A stretch of DNA of 8,447 nucleotides, taken from contig JAJPXA010000224.1 in the NCBI GenBank assembly GCA_021205715.1, positions 1-8,447 on the forward strand. Reading direction: 5' to 3'. A program made the translations under genes and the position numbers. How positions within the stretch are numbered: the first letter of the stretch is position 1; the number at the start of each line of letters is the position of its first letter. This stretch comes from Bacillota bacterium. Lineage in GTDB: Bacteria; Bacillota; Clostridia; UBA1381. Positions 7,079-8,447 of the stretch are shown here, piece by piece. The notes below the pieces were generated by a model, which did no database searches, was not told the DNA's origin, and worked only from the letters and a program-made list of their open reading frames with translations.

Positions 7079-7250
7079 TCGTAGGGGCGACCAATGGTCG
7101 CCCGCAGACAGGGGCTTTGATTTGCTTTGCAAATCAACTACCCATCCGAATTATGCATATAATCGTTGGGAACGGGCGCCCAATGGGCGCCCCTACGAAC
7201 GTTAAATTGCGCCGTTGACACGGGTCGTCGAGGGCGCCGACCCCTACGAA
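7078..7250. repeat. Three palindromes of a shared CGTAGGGG family
   Basis: Unit A (about 7080-7104) has TTCGTAGGGGCGACC followed by AAT and GGTCGCCC. Unit B (7174-7199) has GGGCGCCC, AAT, GGGCGCCC, then CTACGAA. Unit C (7222-7250) has GGGTCG ... CGACCC then CTACGAA. All carry the conserved CGTAGGGG (or CCCCTACG) edge on one side only. A faces right and B and C face left, so A and B form an inverted pair. Units A and B have perfect 8-bp arms and the same AAT loop; C is less perfect, with a 10-nt loop. Confidence 0.75.
7118..7136. repeat. Compact hairpin with 8-bp arms and 3-nt loop
   Basis: TGATTTGC, TTT, GCAAATCA form a perfect stem-loop between CGTAGGGG units A and B. It resembles the hairpin at 7325-7345 (TGATTTCGC, AAA, GCGAAATCA), suggesting the same repeat family. 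Confidence 0.75.
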
Positions 7251-7272
7251 GTAAATGATTTTATACTCAAAA

Positions 7273-7361
7273 GCGAAACGATAGTTTCGCACGCAGGTCA
7301 AGGACTGCAAGTCCTTGCGGTCCTTGATTTCGCAAAGCGAAATCAAATGAGGCAGAGCCTC
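7273..7361. repeat. Cluster of four consecutive compact hairpins
   Basis: Four perfect palindromes follow one another: GCGAAAC-GATA-GTTTCGC (7273-7290), CAAGGACT-GCA-AGTCCTTG (7299-7317), TGATTTCGC-AAA-GCGAAATCA (7325-7345), GAGGC-AGA-GCCTC (7349-7361). The second can re-pair differently: TCAAGGAC (7298-7305) also matches GTCCTTGA (7320-7327), which would disrupt the third. On the minus strand these would fold in the 3' region of the ADP-ribose pyrophosphatase transcript. There they could act as an RNase-resistant end or weak terminator, although no clean T run follows. Confidence 0.75.
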
Positions 7362-7399
7362 GCATAACACTCCCCTAAACAAAAATTTACTGTTATTAA

Positions 7400-7933
7400 T
7401 CAACCCAGAATCGCTTTTGCTTTTAATATTGCGATTGCGGTTTTTGCGTCTGTTATTTTATTATCCATCACCATTTGATACAGCTCATCGAGGGGGTATT
7501 TTTTCACGTTCAAAAACTCGCCCTCGTCGAGATGCTGACCCTTCCATTCCAAACCCGTGCCGAGATACAAATGCAAGACCTCCTCGCAGTAGCCCGGAGT
7601 CGCGTAATAATCGCCCAAAAATTCGATTTTACCCACGCTGTAGCCTGTTTCCTCAACAATCTCGCGCTTTGCGCACTCAAGCGGATTTTCGCCGTATTCG
7701 AGCTTTCCGGCGGGTATTTCAAGCATCATCGACCGCGCCGCGATTCTGTACTGCTCCACCATAAAAACGTTCTTTTCCGCGTCGACCGCAACGATACCCG
7801 CGCCGCCCGGGTGCGCGATAAGCTCGCGCTTTGCCGCTTTGCCGTCGGGACGGACTATGTCCTCCACGCGGACGCGTATAATTCTCCCGTTATAGACCTC
7901 TTTAACTCCTGTTGTTTTTTCCTCGTAATCCAT
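7400..7933 (-). CDS. ADP-ribose pyrophosphatase-type Nudix hydrolase
   Basis: Enzymes of this type split ADP-ribose into AMP and ribose 5-phosphate, clearing a reactive breakdown product of NAD. The 177 residues are of usual size. The Nudix box runs 76-98 and is intact: G76, E82, then REIVEETGY (90-98) with all metal-binding glutamates. A proline at 113 (ATPGY), about 15 residues beyond the box, is the mark used to separate ADP-ribose from other Nudix substrates. The N-terminal strand region (KEVYNGRIIRVRVEDI) and HPGGAGIVAV also fit the NudF-like group. Its ATG is preceded by GAGGAG 7 nt upstream. It has its own promoter in the regulator's 3' end. The substrate is inferred from motifs; a related nucleoside diphosphate sugar is possible. 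Confidence 0.92.
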   Translation of the reverse strand: MDYEEKTTGVKEVYNGRIIRVRVEDIVRPDGKAAKRELIAHPGGAGIVAVDAEKNVFMVEQYRIAARSMMLEIPAGKLEYGENPLECAKREIVEETGYSVGKIEFLGDYYATPGYCEEVLHLYLGTGLEWKGQHLDEGEFLNVKKYPLDELYQMVMDNKITDAKTAIAILKAKAILG

Positions 7934-7996
7934 TATACAGCTCCTCTCATTTTCCGTTTGCCCAACAAATTAAAACACGTTCAAATTCTGATTTTT

Positions 7997-8034
7997 AGCG
8001 CGCAAAAACAATTCCCCGATAATTTTCGCGCGCT
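7997..8034 (-). promoter_or_regulatory. 5'-leader stem-loop ahead of the Nudix gene
   Basis: Perfect 7-bp arms AGCGCGC / GCGCGCT are extended inward by an A/T stretch (AAAA with TTTT, one bulge) around a central loop. If transcription starts near 8039 as the promoter predicts, this structure sits within the first nucleotides of a leader of about 105 nt. It could protect the RNA 5' end. It is followed by AAAAATC on the minus strand, so it is not an intrinsic terminator in that direction. No known riboswitch pattern is recognised. Confidence 0.5.
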
Positions 8035-8045
8035 TGATTAATTAT

Positions 8046-8074
8046 ATTTTATATCCGCTTGAGCAAGTTGTCAA
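8046..8074 (-). promoter_or_regulatory. Promoter of the ADP-ribose pyrophosphatase gene
   Basis: The minus strand holds a perfect -35 TTGACA (8069-8074), a 17-nt spacer, and -10 TAAAAT (8046-8051, five of six consensus bases). The -35 overlaps the TGA stop of the upstream regulator gene. The strong match suggests the Nudix gene can be expressed independently of the regulator. Confidence 0.7.
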
Positions 8075-8076
8075 GC
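8057..8076. promoter_or_regulatory. Inverted repeat over the -35 box, candidate operator
   Basis: GCTTGA (8057-8062), an 8-bp spacer, and TCAAGC (8071-8076) form a perfect 6-bp dyad spanning the -35 hexamer and part of the spacer of the Nudix promoter. The spacing and location suit a small dimeric repressor, and the XRE-type gene next door is the obvious candidate. Binding is an inference; the DNA also encodes the last codons of that gene, which limits its freedom to vary. Confidence 0.4.
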
Positions 8077-8415
8077 ATTATTCTGTTCCTCCAGCAATGT
8101 CGCGGCGCGTTCAAAAATTCGGATTTTGTTTTCTTTATTAAGCTTCGATATAATATCGCACAATGCCTCCGGCGAAAATTCGCTATATCCGCCGACCGTG
8201 TACGGGCGCATCTGCGGCGTTCGCCCCACAAGATAATCCGCGGAGGTGTTTAAAGCATCGGCTATTCTGCACAGTATATCGGCGTTGGGAATATTTATAT
8301 TATTCTCATATTTCGACATAGTGGCTTTTGTAACGCCGATGGTTTCCGCCAAATCTTTCTGTTTCATATCACGCAAATCGCGAAGATATGTAATTCGTTC
8401 TCCGATAGTATCCAT
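8071..8415 (-). CDS. XRE/Cro-type helix-turn-helix regulator
   Basis: The 114-residue cytoplasmic DNA-binding protein has an N-terminal HTH of the lambda Cro/C1 type: residues about 6-62, with the helix-turn-helix around QKDLAETIGVTKATMSKYEN (19-38), followed by the typical NIPNADILCRIADAL and SADYLVGR elements. The remaining ~50 residues (SPEALCDIISKLNKENKIRIFERAATLLEE region) are predicted helical and may serve dimerisation; no sensor or peptidase domain is visible. The ATG has AAGGAGG 6 nt upstream. Its 3' end overlaps the promoter of the Nudix gene, so it may control that gene, itself, or targets outside the window. No cognate toxin or phage genes are visible. Confidence 0.93.
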   Translation of the reverse strand: MDTIGERITYLRDLRDMKQKDLAETIGVTKATMSKYENNINIPNADILCRIADALNTSADYLVGRTPQMRPYTVGGYSEFSPEALCDIISKLNKENKIRIFERAATLLEEQNNA

Positions 8416-8438
8416 ATTACGCCTCCTTTTGTGATTTT

Positions 8439-8444
8439 ATTATA
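8439..8444 (-). promoter_or_regulatory. Likely -10 element of the regulator gene
   Basis: TATAAT on the minus strand lies 23 bp before the ATG of the XRE gene, just ahead of its ribosome site. The matching -35 would lie beyond the window edge, so the promoter cannot be confirmed here. The implied leader is very short (about 17 nt). Confidence 0.5.
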
Positions 8445-8447
8445 CTA

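Larger units (their letters stand above)
6943..7387. mobile_element. Composite palindromic repeat element bounded by 13-bp inverted repeats
   Basis: AATTTTTGTTTAG (6943-6955) and its exact reverse complement (7375-7387) frame a 445-bp non-coding block that fills almost the whole gap between nudC and the next Nudix gene. The left copy ends just before the nudC ribosome site region and the right copy sits 12 bp past the neighbouring stop. Inside are the 117-bp unit, the CGTAGGGG palindromes and the compact hairpins listed separately. There is no transposase gene and no clear target-site duplication, so mobility would depend on an enzyme elsewhere, as for MITEs. Alternatively, the outer repeats could be a coincidence of A/T-rich flanks around independently inserted REP-like units. 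Removing the block would bring the two Nudix genes within about 30 bp. Confidence 0.5.

Noticed and set aside
6861..7094. Minus-strand 77-codon open frame across the 117-bp repeat into nudC
   Set aside because: It consists of repeat translation running into the nudC start in another frame; nothing supports a real gene.
7273..7361. Possible riboswitch or structured ncRNA
   Set aside because: The hairpins are simple perfect palindromes without conserved loop motifs of any class I know; a repeat origin explains them better, although alternative pairing is noted as a finding.
7134..7403. Minus-strand 89-codon open frame through the palindromic region
   Set aside because: It is made mostly of translated repeats (including VGAPIGRPF from a CGTAGGGG unit), a well-known source of spurious proteins in such genomes.
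7475..8041. Plus-strand 188-codon open frame opposite the ADP-ribose pyrophosphatase and its leader
   Set aside because: It runs through the opposite strand of a clear Nudix gene and across its promoter leader; no protein signature is seen.

Overview
The window looks like chromosomal DNA of an anaerobic low-to-mid GC Bacillota, most likely class Clostridia (an Oscillospirales-type gut or environmental lineage). This is inferred from strong AAGGAG-type ribosome sites, TTGACA/TATAAT promoters, a Gram-positive LexA (DinR) type operator, and intergenic palindromic repeats of a style common in that group. No rRNA or species marker is present, so the placement is tentative. All seven supported genes lie on the minus strand, so the order below follows transcription, from high to low coordinates.

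Right end (about 8447-7400): a small XRE/Cro-type repressor is followed by an ADP-ribose pyrophosphatase-type Nudix hydrolase. The hydrolase has its own sigma-A-like promoter, which overlaps the 3' end of the regulator gene. An inverted repeat covers the -35 box, and a GC-rich stem-loop lies near the predicted 5' end of the transcript.

Middle (7399-6929): a 471-bp gene-free gap is almost entirely occupied by nested palindromes. A perfect 13-bp inverted repeat bounds about 445 bp (6943-7387). Inside are a 117-bp MITE-like unit, three palindromes of a CGTAGGGG family, and a series of compact hairpins with 3-4 nt loops. It reads as a composite of non-coding mobile or REP-like repeats inserted between two Nudix genes.

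Next (6928-5426): a NudC-type NADH pyrophosphatase carries a collagen-like Gly-Ala-Thr insert encoded by a 9-bp tandem repeat. Three bases later comes a Sfp-type 4'-phosphopantetheinyl transferase whose start codon is ambiguous. Both use or split adenine-nucleotide cofactors (NADH, CoA), and the ADP-ribose hydrolase fits the same theme, but a shared pathway is only an inference.

Left (5425-54): a nucleotide excision repair operon, uvrB - small unknown gene - uvrA. It is driven by a consensus promoter with a LexA/DinR box at the start site and is closed by a Rho-independent terminator. UvrB and UvrA are complete, with all expected motifs. The 127-aa product between them overlaps uvrB by 4 bp and may be a degenerate nucleotidyltransferase-fold protein. 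It is the best candidate for an undescribed component in the window. No new defence or mobile gene system is evident beyond this small protein and the palindromic repeat composite.
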